A stretch of DNA of 60,651 nt from Actinomycetes bacterium (lineage in GTDB: Bacteria > Actinomycetota > Actinomycetes > Actinomycetales > Dermatophilaceae), in the NCBI GenBank assembly GCA_029552065.1, contig JAKPEG010000026.1, positions 1 to 60,651 on the forward strand, read 5' to 3'. A program made the position numbers and the translations under genes. The notes below the pieces were generated by a model, which did no database searches, was not told where the DNA came from, and worked only from the letters and a program-made list of their open reading frames with translations. This document shows, piece by piece, positions 37,567 to 46,960 of this stretch. Within the stretch, counting starts at the first letter, position 1, and the number at the start of each line of letters is the position of its first letter.

Positions 37567-38085
37567 TCAGCTGGTCGGGGCGGAACCGCTCGTGGGCGCG
37601 GGCTGCGAGCCGGCGCGGGGCCCGCGGCCGGCTGCCGCGGGGGCGTCCTTCACCGAAGTGACGGCGTAGTCCTTGTCGATGACCAGGACGATCCGGGTGC
37701 CGTCCGGGCGCACCATGTGGGCCCGGAAGGTGCCGTCGTCCGCCTTCCACACCCGCAAGAGGTATGCCGTGGGCTCCTTGGTGGTCGCGGCCTGGGTCAC
37801 GCGGACGGCGACGTCGCCGGCGATGCCGTGCGCGGCGACGAGGTCCTTGAGCTTCTCCTTCACCTGCCCGGGTGCGAGGTCCCGGCCGAGCCCCTGACCG
37901 CGGCCCCTGGCACCAGCGGCCGCTCCGGGGTCGGCGGTCGAGCTCGGGTTGGCCGTGGTCGTGGCGCTGGCCAGGGCCACGGCGCCGTCGGTCGTCCCGG
38001 CCCGGGCGAGCGCGGATCCGCCGAGCGCGAGCGCACCCGCGGTGACGAGGGCTGCCGTTGCGGTGACGATGGTCTGGTGACGCAT
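37567..38085 (-). CDS. Secreted hypothetical protein (172 aa)
   Basis: A signal peptide (RHQTIVTATAALVTAGALALGG) precedes an Ala/Gly/Ser linker. A small domain follows with LAPGQVKEKLKDLVAAHGIAGD, VRVTQAATTKEPTAYLLRVW and GTRIVLVIDKDYAVTSVKDA. The repeated VxVIDKDYxV-type segment resembles small PepSY-like modules, but I would not assign it. AGAAGGAG precedes the ATG at 38085. No obvious operon partner. Confidence 0.75.
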   Translation of the reverse strand: MRHQTIVTATAALVTAGALALGGSALARAGTTDGAVALASATTTANPSSTADPGAAAGARGRGQGLGRDLAPGQVKEKLKDLVAAHGIAGDVAVRVTQAATTKEPTAYLLRVWKADDGTFRAHMVRPDGTRIVLVIDKDYAVTSVKDAPAAAGRGPRAGSQPAPTSGSAPTS

Positions 38086-38188
38086 GGCGACTCCTTCTGG
38101 TCGATGGTGGCCACAGCGTCCCCCGGGCGTGTCAACAGCTTCGGTCAGTCACCTGTGCGGAAGCTGTGAATGCCCATGATGCCAGCAG

Positions 38189-38416
38189 CTACCCGCGGCG
38201 GCGCCCCACGAGCCCCACGAACCAGCGCCGGACGAACGGCCCGGACTGCCGGTCGGGGCGCTCGATGAGCCGCAGATCGAGGTGCCGGGCGGGCCGTGCT
38301 GCCGCGCGCGGACGAGGGAGGCCTTCGCGGGCTTGGACCACGACGGTGCCGCCCGGCGCAAGTCCGGAGTGGGCCGCGAATGCGACGCCCATCGTGCTCA
38401 TCGAGGTGAAACGCAT
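38189..38416 (-). CDS. Small basic hypothetical protein (75 aa)
   Basis: MRFTSMSTMGVAFAAHSGLA followed by an Arg-rich tail (RRWFVGLVGRRRG at the C-terminus). AAGGAG is 6 nt upstream of the ATG at 38416, good support for translation. Net charge is strongly positive; there is no clear membrane segment. Unrecognised. It could be an ancillary or nucleic-acid-associated peptide. Confidence 0.6.
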   Translation of the reverse strand: MRFTSMSTMGVAFAAHSGLAPGGTVVVQAREGLPRPRAAARPARHLDLRLIERPDRQSGPFVRRWFVGLVGRRRG

Positions 38417-38759
38417 GGCCGGCTCCTTCACGCTCGGGAGTCTCTTCCCAGACCCTGGCCGTACGTGCGCGACCTAGGGCTCGACTCCGACGACTCTCAC
38501 GTTCCGGCTCGGCACTGTGCCCGCGATTGCCTCGACCTGCGAGTGCGCTGTGAACCGGCGGCCTGCCGACAGGCATCGACAGGCATCGACAGGCATCGAA
38601 AGCGGGACCAGGGGGGTCGAATTCGTGAGAGTGCGCACCGCCCACCGGTGCACACTCTCTCGAAGTTCCGACCCCCTATCCGCGCTTGGCGGACTCGACC
38701 CGGCAGCGGACGAGCGCCCGACGACCCACGCCCCGGGAGCCGATAGGCTCGTGCGATCC
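38417..38759. other. Structured intergenic region upstream of the CAU tRNA
   Basis: Contains three tandem 10-bp units AGGCATCGAC (38571-38600, last base varied), a long imperfect hairpin (38611-38676, GGGGGTCG and GAGAGTGCGCACC in one arm), and a TAGGCT -10 box (38744-38749) 10 nt before the tRNA. No gene seen. Confidence 0.6.
38571..38600. repeat. Three tandem 10-bp units
   Basis: AGGCATCGAC repeated three times (third copy ends AA instead of AC). Confidence 0.9.
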
Positions 38760-38833
38760 GGGGCGGTAGCTCAGCCGGTCAGAGCAGCGGACTCATAATC
38801 CGTCGGTCCTGGGTTCAAGCCCCAGCCGCCCCA
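38760..38833 (+). tRNA. tRNA with CAU anticodon (elongator Met or lysidine-Ile)
   Basis: 74 nt. Acceptor GGGGCGG/CCGCCCC with discriminator A. D stem GCTC/GAGC. Anticodon arm GCGGA-CTCATAA-TCCGT (anticodon CAT). T arm CTGGG-TTCAAGC-CCCAG. No CCA encoded. Not an initiator (the acceptor pairs fully and the GGG/CCC anticodon stem is absent). Met versus Ile2 cannot be settled by eye. Confidence 0.95.
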
Positions 38834-38879
38834 CGGCCGACGCACACGCCTGCCAGCGCACCTTCGCCGCAGCGACCCG

Positions 38880-40664
38880 CTATGCCGGACCCGCGGAGAC
38901 GGGCGCGTCCTTGGCGTCCTGAGCGTCCTGGACGAAGCGCCACATGAGCTTGCCGGCCGCGCTGTGCGGCAGCTCGTCGACGAACTCGACTTGGCGCGGG
39001 TACTTGAAGGCCGACATCTGGTCCTTCGCCCAGTCGATGATCTCCTGCTCGGTGACCCTGCCGCGGAACTCCGGCTTGGGCACGACGACGGCCTTGACCG
39101 TCTCCCCGCGGTAGGGGTCGTGGGCGTGGATGACGCAGACCTCCTGGATGGCCGGGTGGCCGTAGAGGATGTTCTCCACTTCGGCGGGCCAGACCTTGAA
39201 GCCGCTCGCGTTGATCATCCGCTTGAGCCGGTCGGCCAGCGTGATGTAGCCGTCGGCAGTCATCGCCCCCAGATCACCGGTGCGGAAGAAGCTCTTGCCG
39301 TCGATCTCGACGAAGGCGGCCGCGCTCGCCTGCGGGAGGTTCCAGTAGCCGGTCGTCACCTGCGGCCCGTGCAGGGCGATCTCGCCGACCTCGCCGGTCG
39401 GCGCCTCGGCGAGGGTCCCCGTGTCGAGGATCCGCACGTCGACTCCCATGAACGGCACCCCGAGGTGGCCGCGTCGCGGCCCGCCGCGCGGGTTCTGGAT
39501 GGCGGCGGCACAGGACTCGGTGAGCCCATAGCCCTCGAGGTATTCCAGGCCGAAGCTCTCCTGCAGCTTCGTCGCGATCGCCTGCGGCATCGCGACTCCT
39601 CCCCCGCCGACGTAGACGAGGCTGGACAGGTCGTAGGAGTCCAGGTCGGGCGAGGAGAGCAGGTCGATGACCATCGTGGGGATGTTCGGCCAGTGGGTGA
39701 CCCCCTGAGCGGCGATCACCGAAGAGGCGATCCCCCGGTCCCACCGGGGGAGCACGACGATGGCAGCCGCGTTGGCGACGGAGCCGAGCATCCCCATGGT
39801 GAGGCCGGTGATGTGGAACATCGGGACGACCACGAGGCAGCGGTCCAGCTCGTGCATGTCGGTCCAGTAGCCGGCGCAGATCTGCTGGTGGCCAAGGGTG
39901 CGGTGGGGCTGCATGCAGCCCTTGGCCACGCCTGTCGTGCCGCTCGTGTAGCCGATCAGGGCGAGGTCGTCGCCCAGGCTCACCACGTCTCCGGCGGGCG
40001 CAGCGCCGGGGCGGCAGACCTCGTCCCAGGCATGGACCGCGACGGTCGCGGAGTCGAGCCGGGAGGGCCTGGCCAGCAGCCAGTCGCGCCACGCCTGGGG
40101 CCAGGCGTCGGTCGGCGGTGCGATCTCGGCGGGATCCGCGGGCATTCCGTCGGCGAGGTCGAAGACGACCAGGTGCTCCAGCCCGGCGCCTTGCTCGGCC
40201 GCGAGCGCCGAGCCGCCGACGAGTTCCGCGGCGATGTCGGAGGAGGCGATCCCGATCTTCGCCCCGCTGTCGGCGACGTAGTGGGCCACCTCGACCGCCC
40301 GGTACATCGGGTTGGCCGGCACGACGACGGCATCGGCTCTGATGGTGGCGTAGAAGGCGATGACGAACTGGGGGCAGTTCTGCATGAACAGCACGACCCG
40401 GTCGCCCCGACCCAGCCCGAGGCCCTGCAGCCCTGCGGCCAGCGCCTCGGCGTCCTCCTTGAGCTGCCGCCAGGTCCACGTGCGGCCCAGGAAGGCCAAC
40501 CCCGTCTCGTCGGGACGCTCCACCGCATTGCGTTCGAGCGCCCGCCACAACGACTCGTCCGGCACCGGCACGTCGCGCGGACAGTCGGCCGGGTAGAAGG
40601 CGTCCCAGGGTCCGGGGGGCGGCTGCTGCGCCGGGAACATCCGCGGCTGTGTCGGCGTGGTCAT
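38880..40664 (-). CDS. AMP-forming acyl-CoA ligase
   Basis: Activates a carboxylic acid to its CoA ester through an acyl-adenylate. 594 residues with the P-loop LIGYTSGTTGVAKG, the motif EYLEGYGLTESCAA, FFRTGDLGAMTADGYITLADRLKRMINASGFKVWPAEVEN cut across the A5-A8 motifs, and the final catalytic Lys in HSAAGKLMWR. Similar to long-chain or medium-chain fatty-acid ligases (FadD). GAGGAGGAG precedes the ATG at 40664. Divergent from iorAB by 226 bp, so it may activate aryl-acetates made by that enzyme or recycle them; this is inference. Confidence 0.9.
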   Translation of the reverse strand: MTTPTQPRMFPAQQPPPGPWDAFYPADCPRDVPVPDESLWRALERNAVERPDETGLAFLGRTWTWRQLKEDAEALAAGLQGLGLGRGDRVVLFMQNCPQFVIAFYATIRADAVVVPANPMYRAVEVAHYVADSGAKIGIASSDIAAELVGGSALAAEQGAGLEHLVVFDLADGMPADPAEIAPPTDAWPQAWRDWLLARPSRLDSATVAVHAWDEVCRPGAAPAGDVVSLGDDLALIGYTSGTTGVAKGCMQPHRTLGHQQICAGYWTDMHELDRCLVVVPMFHITGLTMGMLGSVANAAAIVVLPRWDRGIASSVIAAQGVTHWPNIPTMVIDLLSSPDLDSYDLSSLVYVGGGGVAMPQAIATKLQESFGLEYLEGYGLTESCAAAIQNPRGGPRRGHLGVPFMGVDVRILDTGTLAEAPTGEVGEIALHGPQVTTGYWNLPQASAAAFVEIDGKSFFRTGDLGAMTADGYITLADRLKRMINASGFKVWPAEVENILYGHPAIQEVCVIHAHDPYRGETVKAVVVPKPEFRGRVTEQEIIDWAKDQMSAFKYPRQVEFVDELPHSAAGKLMWRFVQDAQDAKDAPVSAGPA

Positions 40665-40890
40665 GCGGCTCCTCCTCGAGTCGACCCCGGCCGGGGCGCG
40701 GAAACGTGGGGTGATCGTCCCATCTGGCCCTGGACCTCGCCCGACCGGGACCCCCGACTTCCCGCTCGGCGGAACCCGGTCGGGCGGGCGGACCGACCGG
40801 GGGACCAAAGCCACTGGCCGCCGCGTCGCCCCCAGGTGACCGTGGGAGCGGTGCCCGGGCGATCCTCGGGCCAGGTCGAGGAGGACCACC

Positions 40891-42786
40891 ATGCGTCGTC
40901 TGCTGTCCGGGAACGAGGCCATCGCCCGCGCGGCGTGGGAGGCGGGCGCCGTCGTCGGCGCGGGCTACCCGGGCACGCCGAGCACCGAGATCCTCGAGGA
41001 GTTCGCCCCCTACCCCGACGTGTATGCCGAGTGGTCACCCAACGAGAAGGTGGCCCTCGACGTGGCGATCGGCGCGGCATACGCGGGGCGTCGGGCGTTC
41101 GCGACGATGAAGCACGTCGGGCTCAACGTCGCCGCCGACTCTTTCTGGTCGGTGGCGATGACCGGGGTGGAGGCCGGGCTCGTCGTCGTGAGTGCCGACG
41201 ACCCGTCGTTGCACTCCTCGCAGAACGAGCAGGACAACCGGTTCTTCGCCCGCTGGGCGCGGGTCCCCTGCCTGGATCCGGCCGACGCCCAGGACTGCCA
41301 CGACCTCATGGTCGCGGCCTTCGACCTCAGCGAACGCTTCGACACCCCCGTGCTCCTGCGGCCGACCACCCGGGTGTGCCACACGAGTTCACCCGTCGAG
41401 GTCGGCGAGCTGCGCCGGAGCATGCCGGTGCCACCGGCCTACGTGCGCAATACGGCGAAATACGACATGGCCCCGGCGAATGCGCGCGCCCGACGGCCGG
41501 CGCTGGAACGCCGGATCGGCGAACTCGCCGAGTTCGCGGAGACCTTCCCCTTCAACGTCGCCGAGCGGCGCGACTCCTCGCTCGGGATCGTCGCGAGCGG
41601 GGTCGCCTACCACTATGCCCGCGAGGTCTTCCCCGAGGCGAGCATCCTCAAGCTCGGCATGGTCTATCCGCTGCCGCGACGGCTGGTCGCCGACTTCGCC
41701 GCGAGCGTGGAGAGGCTCGTCGTCCTCGAGGAGCTCGACCCGTTCGTCGAGGACCAGCTGCGGCTCATGGGTATCCGGCTCCACGAGCCTGCTGTGCCGC
41801 CGATCTATCCGCAGACCAAGTCGGTCTTCCCGCTCATCGGCGAACTCGACCCCGTTTCGGTGCGCAGGGCGGCCGTCGCGGCCGGTCTACTCCCCTCACC
41901 GGAGCAAGGCGAACAGCCGGCTGCCGGACCCGCCGAGGCGGTCCCGGCGCAGCCGGCCGAGCGGCATACCCTCCCCACCCTCCTCCCCCTCGTCGCCGTC
42001 GACATCGCACCGCGGCCGCCGTCGCTGTGCCCCGGCTGCCCGCACCGATCCTCGTTCTACGTCCTGCACAAGCTGGGGGTCACGGTCAACGGCGACATCG
42101 GGTGCTACACGCTCGGCATGGCCAAGCCGCTCGAGGCCCTGCACACCGCCGGCTGTATGGGTGCGAGCATCGGAGTCGCCCACGGCGGTGCCCGCGCGGG
42201 AGACCCCGGTCGGCATGTCGCGGTCATCGGGGACTCGACCTTCTTCCACAGCGGAATCCCCGCCCTGCTCAACGTCCTCTACAACCGCAGCAACGTCGTC
42301 ACGGTGATCATGGACAACCGGATCACCGGGATGACCGGCCACCAGGACAATCCCGGCACCGGTCACACGCTCCAGCGACAGGAGACCGTCGAGGTCGACA
42401 TCGAGCAGATCGTCCGGGCGCTGGGCTTCCCGCCGGAGCGGGTCGCGACCATCCCGTCCTACGACGTCAAGGCACTGGAGAAGCAGCTCAAGGCCTGGCT
42501 GGCCCAGGACGGCCCCGCCGTCCTCATCACCCAGCAGGAGTGCGCACTGCTGCCGGCGGCAAAGGCGGCATACCTGCCCCTGTCGGTCACCGACCACTGC
42601 AACGGCTGCACGATCTGCTTCCGGATCGGCTGCCCCGCCATCCTCAAGTCCGAGGAACTCGACGCGCGGACCCACCGGCCTCTTGCCCTCATCGATCCGG
42701 TCCTGTGCACGGGGTGCGAGATCTGCGCCCAGGTCTGCCCGAGAGACGCGATCCTGTTCAAGTCCCAGGTGCCCAGCCATGTCTGA
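40891..42786 (+). CDS. iorA: Indolepyruvate ferredoxin oxidoreductase, alpha subunit
   Basis: Thiamine-diphosphate enzyme converting aryl-pyruvates to aryl-acetyl-CoA with reduction of ferredoxin. 631 residues: an N-terminal pyrimidine-binding part (LLSGNEAIARAAWEAGA, GYPGTPSTEI), a ThDP part with LCPGCPHRSSFY, GDIGCYTLG, GDSTFFHSGIPALLN and NRITGMTGHQDNPGTG, and two C-terminal 4Fe-4S clusters (CNGCTICFRIGCPA and CTGCEICAQVCP). GAGGAGGA lies upstream of the ATG. It overlaps iorB by 8 nt. Suggests microaerobic amino acid catabolism or ferredoxin supply. Confidence 0.94.
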   Translation: MRRLLSGNEAIARAAWEAGAVVGAGYPGTPSTEILEEFAPYPDVYAEWSPNEKVALDVAIGAAYAGRRAFATMKHVGLNVAADSFWSVAMTGVEAGLVVVSADDPSLHSSQNEQDNRFFARWARVPCLDPADAQDCHDLMVAAFDLSERFDTPVLLRPTTRVCHTSSPVEVGELRRSMPVPPAYVRNTAKYDMAPANARARRPALERRIGELAEFAETFPFNVAERRDSSLGIVASGVAYHYAREVFPEASILKLGMVYPLPRRLVADFAASVERLVVLEELDPFVEDQLRLMGIRLHEPAVPPIYPQTKSVFPLIGELDPVSVRRAAVAAGLLPSPEQGEQPAAGPAEAVPAQPAERHTLPTLLPLVAVDIAPRPPSLCPGCPHRSSFYVLHKLGVTVNGDIGCYTLGMAKPLEALHTAGCMGASIGVAHGGARAGDPGRHVAVIGDSTFFHSGIPALLNVLYNRSNVVTVIMDNRITGMTGHQDNPGTGHTLQRQETVEVDIEQIVRALGFPPERVATIPSYDVKALEKQLKAWLAQDGPAVLITQQECALLPAAKAAYLPLSVTDHCNGCTICFRIGCPAILKSEELDARTHRPLALIDPVLCTGCEICAQVCPRDAILFKSQVPSHV

Positions 42787-43396
42787 GCAACCCACTCACC
42801 TGCCCGCGCAGATCAACCTCGCCCTGGTCGGGGTCGGCGGCCAGGGGACGATCCTCGCGAGCAACGTCCTGGCCGAGCTCGGCATGCGTGCGGGCTATGA
42901 CGTGAAGAAGGCCGAGGTCCACGGGATGTCGCAGCGGGGCGGCAGCGTCGTCTCGCACGTGCGATGGGCGCCGCTCGTCCACTCGCCGATCATCCCGGCC
43001 GGTGGGGCGGACGTGCTCGTCGCCTTCGAGAAGATGGAGGCCGCCCGGTATGCCGCGCTCCTGCGCCCGGGCGGCACGGTGCTCGTCAACGACTACGCGA
43101 TCGAGCCGATCACCGTGATCACCGGTGGGGCGCACTACCCGGACGACGCCGAGATCGAGTCGCTCTTCGCCGGAGCCCGTCTCGTGTGGGTCCACGGGGC
43201 GCGGGTCGCCGACGAGCTGGGCAACAAGCACGTGGCCAACGTCGTCCTCCTCGGAGCGCTCTCCACCCTGCTCGGCCTCCCGGAGACCGAGTGGGCGGCC
43301 GTCCTCGACCGTCGGGTCAAGGCAGCCCACGTGGAGATCAACCATCGTGCCTTCGCTGCTGGCCGCGACGAGCTGGCCGCACGATCGGTCAGCTGA
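42779..43396 (+). CDS. iorB: Indolepyruvate ferredoxin oxidoreductase, beta subunit
   Basis: 205-residue gamma-type 2-oxoacid oxidoreductase subunit: VGVGGQGTILASNVLAE, AEVHGMSQRGGSVVSHVR and ALLRPGGTVLVNDYAIEP. Pairs with IorA (8-nt gene overlap). The 3' end overlaps the convergent phosphodiesterase gene by 8 bp. Confidence 0.93.
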   Translation: MSEQPTHLPAQINLALVGVGGQGTILASNVLAELGMRAGYDVKKAEVHGMSQRGGSVVSHVRWAPLVHSPIIPAGGADVLVAFEKMEAARYAALLRPGGTVLVNDYAIEPITVITGGAHYPDDAEIESLFAGARLVWVHGARVADELGNKHVANVVLLGALSTLLGLPETEWAAVLDRRVKAAHVEINHRAFAAGRDELAARSVS

Positions 43397-44915
43397 AGTA
43401 GACGAAGCCCGGTCCTTCGTCGCGGTAGGGCACCCCGAGCGAGTCGAGCGCCGCACGCCACGAGCCCAGGCACGAGGGATCGGCACCCTCGAAGCCGTGG
43501 TCGGCGGTGAGGACGAAGGCCACCTCGTCGAGATCCCCTCGCTGGTCGAGCAGGTCGAGGAAGACCCCGAGCCGGGCATCGCTCTGCCGCAACGCCTCTC
43601 GGGCGGGGCCGGATCGTGGACCGCCCGCGTGGTGGCCCGCGTCGGTGACGACGTTGGCCCACCAGGTGAGTCGCGGCGCGTGAGCCAGCCCACCGGCATA
43701 CAGCTCGCGGATCTGCGCGAGCCCCATGTCGTCGGCAGAGACGCCCCACCGGAAGTAGGGGTCCTCGAGCAGGGCCCGGTCGCGGACGAACGGCGATGCC
43801 TTCGGGTCTGGCATCCGATCGCCCAGGCCACCGGCGCCGCGCTCGGATCCGGCGGCCCGCACGAGACCCATCGTCGAATAGCTCGCCCCCCGGTCGATCG
43901 CCTCGTCGATGCACGCCGTGCGCCCGCCCACCGCCTCGACGAGCTCGAAGACGGTGCGGACCGAGGGCCGCAACCACTCCGCCGAACGGTGCCAGGTCGT
44001 CTCGTCGTTGGGGACGACCCGCTCCCCCGTCGTCCGGTCGACGTAGACGTTGCCCATGACCCCGTGCCGACCGGGCCCGACGCCGGTGAGGATCGATGTG
44101 TGGTTGGTGAGGGTGACCGACGGGAACTGGGCAACAGCCCCACCTCGCAGGGCCAGACCCCGCTCGAGCAGGCGGGCGACCGCGGGCAGTTCGCCGGTCT
44201 GCGCGAGATGGAGCAGATCCGAGCAGTGCGCCCCGTCCCAGAGGATGCCCACGACCGCGCGGGGGGACTCCCCCGTGAGGTATGCCGTGAGCGCCCGCCC
44301 GTCGAGCGGGTCACCTGTGGCGTCGACGAGGTCCCCGGCCGGGACCCCGGCGAGCAGGGCGAGGGTCGGACCCACGTCGACGAGCCGGGCGTGTGCGTCG
44401 AGCAGGCCGAGTCGCCGGATCCCGGCTCCGGCGAGCAGCAACGGCGCCCGGGACTGGATGACGTCGAGCGAGCCGTGCTCGCCCAGGTGCCCGCCCTCGT
44501 CGGGGAAGTAGTGGCGCGGGGAGTGGACGATCGCCAGGTCGGGGCTGCGCTCGGGGCAGCCGAAGAACGAGGTCACCCGCGCCGCGGCATAGGGATAGGC
44601 GTTACGCAGCGACGAGTCCGGCGACGGGTCGGCGAGCTCGGAGGCATAGGGCAGGAAGGCCATGGGGTCCTCCGAGGGCATCGGGTCGACGCCGGAGAGC
44701 ACCTCGTGTCGTCCGTCGGCCCGCAGCCGGACCCGGCCGAGATGGCTGGCGGCGTGCGCCGTCGCCACACCGTCGACGGGCTCGGTCCACAGGACGAGGT
44801 CGACGACGTGGGCGAGCTCGGCAGCGCACAGCACGTCCACCGCTGCCTCGCGCGCGGCAATGCGTGCCGGGGAGGGCGCGCTCCAAGCTGCTCCCGGTGC
44901 CTGTGGATCGGACAC
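43389..44915 (-). CDS. Alkaline-phosphatase-superfamily phosphodiesterase, possibly a two-part fusion
   Basis: 508 residues. The C-terminal 280 residues are a type I phosphodiesterase/nucleotide pyrophosphatase domain: [18 protein letters not shown] (metal Asp), [15 protein letters not shown] (nucleophile Thr), DAGHHAGGP and [10 protein letters not shown]. The N-terminal 225 residues resemble the end of a similar phosphatase ([39 protein letters not shown]), so the protein may contain a half-domain plus a whole one. No signal peptide. The GTG at 44915 has GAAGGGAG 4 nt upstream. Substrate unknown. Confidence 0.8.
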   Translation of the reverse strand: MSDPQAPGAAWSAPSPARIAAREAAVDVLCAAELAHVVDLVLWTEPVDGVATAHAASHLGRVRLRADGRHEVLSGVDPMPSEDPMAFLPYASELADPSPDSSLRNAYPYAAARVTSFFGCPERSPDLAIVHSPRHYFPDEGGHLGEHGSLDVIQSRAPLLLAGAGIRRLGLLDAHARLVDVGPTLALLAGVPAGDLVDATGDPLDGRALTAYLTGESPRAVVGILWDGAHCSDLLHLAQTGELPAVARLLERGLALRGGAVAQFPSVTLTNHTSILTGVGPGRHGVMGNVYVDRTTGERVVPNDETTWHRSAEWLRPSVRTVFELVEAVGGRTACIDEAIDRGASYSTMGLVRAAGSERGAGGLGDRMPDPKASPFVRDRALLEDPYFRWGVSADDMGLAQIRELYAGGLAHAPRLTWWANVVTDAGHHAGGPRSGPAREALRQSDARLGVFLDLLDQRGDLDEVAFVLTADHGFEGADPSCLGSWRAALDSLGVPYRDEGPGFVYFS

Positions 44916-45159
44916 GGCACTCCCTTCACCGCCCCACCCCTGCCGTCGGCGTAAGTCTGGCCCATCGGGCGCCCGGACACGCTGTCCGACCCGCCCGACG
45001 AGGGCTGGGCTCTGCCCACCCGCAGGACTTCCTGGTTGCGGCGCAGCGTCGCCGCCGAGCTTCCGCCCCAGGTCGTTCGATTTTCTCGTATCCGTTGTCG
45101 ATTACTTTCCGGTCTCGGGTTTGCCGCCGATCGCGGGCCGCACGTTAGGTTGGAGGGCC

Positions 45160-45975
45160 ATGACCGACGTACCGAGTGCCTCGGAGGCCGGCCGACTCGC
45201 CGAGGGCGACGAGGCCCCGCTCGCCGCGCAGACCACGCGCCCACCCATGGTCGTCATCACGGGGGTCAACAAGCACTTCGGCGACCTGCACGTGCTCCGC
45301 GACATCGACCTCACCGTCGGCAAGGGCGAGGTCGTGGTCGTGCTCGGCCCCTCCGGCTCGGGGAAGTCCACTCTGTGCCGCACGATCAACCGGCTGGAGA
45401 CCTTCGAGTCCGGCTCGATCACCGTCGACGGCAAGCCCCTGCCCGAGGAGGGCAAGGCGCTGGCCGACCTGCGCTCCGACGTGGGCATGGTCTTCCAGTC
45501 GTTCAACCTCTTCGCGCACAAGACGATCCTCGACAACGTCACCCTCGGGCCGATCAAGGTCCGCAAGAAGCCTCGGGCACAGGCCGAGGCCAAGGCCAAG
45601 GAGCTCCTCGAACGCGTCGGAGTCCAGGCGCAGGCCGGCAAATTCCCGGCCCAGTTGTCCGGGGGTCAGCAGCAACGAGTGGCCATCGCGCGCAGCCTCG
45701 CGATGGAGCCCAAGGTCATGCTCTTCGACGAGCCCACCTCGGCCCTGGACCCCGAGATGGTCAACGAGGTGCTCGACGTGATGACCGAACTCGCCCGCTC
45801 GGGGATGACGATGATCGTCGTCACCCACGAGATGGGTTTCGCCCGGCGGGCCGCCAACCGGGTCGTCTTCATGGCCGACGGGGAGATCGTCGAGGTGGCG
45901 ACCCCGGACGAGTTCTTCACCAACCCGCGCTCGGCCCGCGCGAAGGACTTCCTCTCCAAGATCCTCACCCACTGA
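45160..45975 (+). CDS. gluA: Glutamate ABC transporter ATP-binding protein
   Basis: 271 residues of the polar amino acid importer type, with a 30-residue acidic N-terminal extension. Walker [11 protein letters not shown]-loop [13 protein letters not shown], signature [15 protein letters not shown], Walker [15 protein letters not shown] and switch His in [17 protein letters not shown] precedes the ATG, and a TTAGGTT -10-like box lies just above it. First gene of gluABCD, in the order known from Corynebacterium glutamicum. Its last 18 bases, including the stop, are tandemly repeated. Confidence 0.94.
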   Translation: MTDVPSASEAGRLAEGDEAPLAAQTTRPPMVVITGVNKHFGDLHVLRDIDLTVGKGEVVVVLGPSGSGKSTLCRTINRLETFESGSITVDGKPLPEEGKALADLRSDVGMVFQSFNLFAHKTILDNVTLGPIKVRKKPRAQAEAKAKELLERVGVQAQAGKFPAQLSGGQQQRVAIARSLAMEPKVMLFDEPTSALDPEMVNEVLDVMTELARSGMTMIVVTHEMGFARRAANRVVFMADGEIVEVATPDEFFTNPRSARAKDFLSKILTH

Positions 45976-45993
45976 AAGATCCTCACCCACTGA
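45958..45993 (+). repeat. 18-bp tandem duplication at the gluA stop
   Basis: AAGATCCTCACCCACTGA occurs twice in a row (45958-45975 and 45976-45993), duplicating the end of the coding region with its stop codon. Confidence 0.96.
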
Positions 45994-46061
45994 ACCGGCC
46001 GCGGACAGGCGGACCCCACGAAGGAAACCACCCGACCGAAGCACCACACAGGAGGAACGAC

Positions 46062-46883
46062 ATGAGGTTCTCACGCATCATCGTCGCGGCCGTGGCCGCG
46101 GCCACCGCACTGGGCGTGGCCGCCTGCGGCGGGAGCAGCGGCACAAGCGGCAGTGGCGGCTCCACCGTCAAGATCGGCGTGAAGTACGACCAACCGGGCC
46201 TGGGCCTGAAATCGGGTTCGGACTACACCGGATTCGACGTCGACCTGGCCCGCTACATCGCCAAGGAACTCAACCTCGGCACCCCGGAGTTCACCGAGGC
46301 GATCTCCGCGCAGCGCGAGACCCTCATCCAGTCCGACCAGGTGAAGTTCGTCGTCGGCACCTACTCGATCACCGATGCCCGCAAGGAGAAGGTCTCCTTC
46401 GCCGGGCCCTACTTCATCGCCGGCCAGGACCTGCTCGTGCGCGCCGACGACACCTCGATCACGGGTCCGGACTCGTTGGCGGGCAAGAAGCTGTGCTCGG
46501 TGACCGGCTCGACGTCGGCGAGCAACCTGCAGAAGAAGGTCCCGGGGGTCAACCTGCAGGAATACGGCACCTATTCGTTGTGTGTCGATGCACTCAAGGC
46601 CAAGAACGTCGACGCCCTCACCACGGACGACACGATCCTCGCGGGGTATGCCGCGCAGGACGCCAACAAGGGTCAGCTCAAGGTCGTCGGCAAAACCTTC
46701 TCGACGGAGAACTACGGCGTCGGGCTCAAGAAGGGCGACACCGCCTTCTGCACCCAGGTGACCGACGTGCTCAAGAAGTACATCTCCAGCGGTGAATGGC
46801 AGAAGGCCGTCGACAAGTACTTCGGCCCGGCGGGCTACAAGCCGGGTGCCGGCAACCCGCCGACGCCTGCTGCTTGCAGCTGA
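46062..46883 (+). CDS. gluB: Glutamate ABC transporter substrate-binding lipoprotein
   Basis: 273 residues. Signal MRFSRIIVAAVAAATALG with lipobox VAAC, then a Ser/Gly linker and a class-II/III periplasmic-binding fold: IGVKYDQPGLGLK, YTGFDVDLARYIAKEL, RETLIQSDQVKFVVGTYSIT and GVGLKKGDTAFC. Two Cys (KKLCSVTG and YSLCVD) are typical of glutamate binders. AGGAGGA is 6 nt upstream of the ATG. A 15-bp-stem hairpin follows it and probably protects or terminates the gluAB part of the message. Confidence 0.93.
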   Translation: MRFSRIIVAAVAAATALGVAACGGSSGTSGSGGSTVKIGVKYDQPGLGLKSGSDYTGFDVDLARYIAKELNLGTPEFTEAISAQRETLIQSDQVKFVVGTYSITDARKEKVSFAGPYFIAGQDLLVRADDTSITGPDSLAGKKLCSVTGSTSASNLQKKVPGVNLQEYGTYSLCVDALKAKNVDALTTDDTILAGYAAQDANKGQLKVVGKTFSTENYGVGLKKGDTAFCTQVTDVLKKYISSGEWQKAVDKYFGPAGYKPGAGNPPTPAACS

Positions 46884-46892
46884 CCCCACGCA

Positions 46893-46928
46893 GGTATGCC
46901 GCCCGCTCACCGCAGCGGGCGGCATACC
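46893..46928. terminator. Intra-operon hairpin between gluB and gluC
   Basis: 15-bp perfect stem (46893-46907 and 46914-46928) with a 6-nt loop. Its outer 8 bp are GGTATGCC and complement. Expected to give more binding protein than permease. Confidence 0.8.
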
Positions 46929-46960
46929 GCACGGCCACCCCGCACGAGAGGAGCGACCGG

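Noticed and set aside
38571..38600. Origin-type iterons
   Set aside because: Only three 10-bp units, no initiator gene or AT-rich zone.
38964..42905. Long rightward open frame (about 1300 codons) across the ligase and iorA
   Set aside because: It runs antisense to one real gene and out of frame with another, with Arg/Gly/Asp-rich composition typical of shadow frames.
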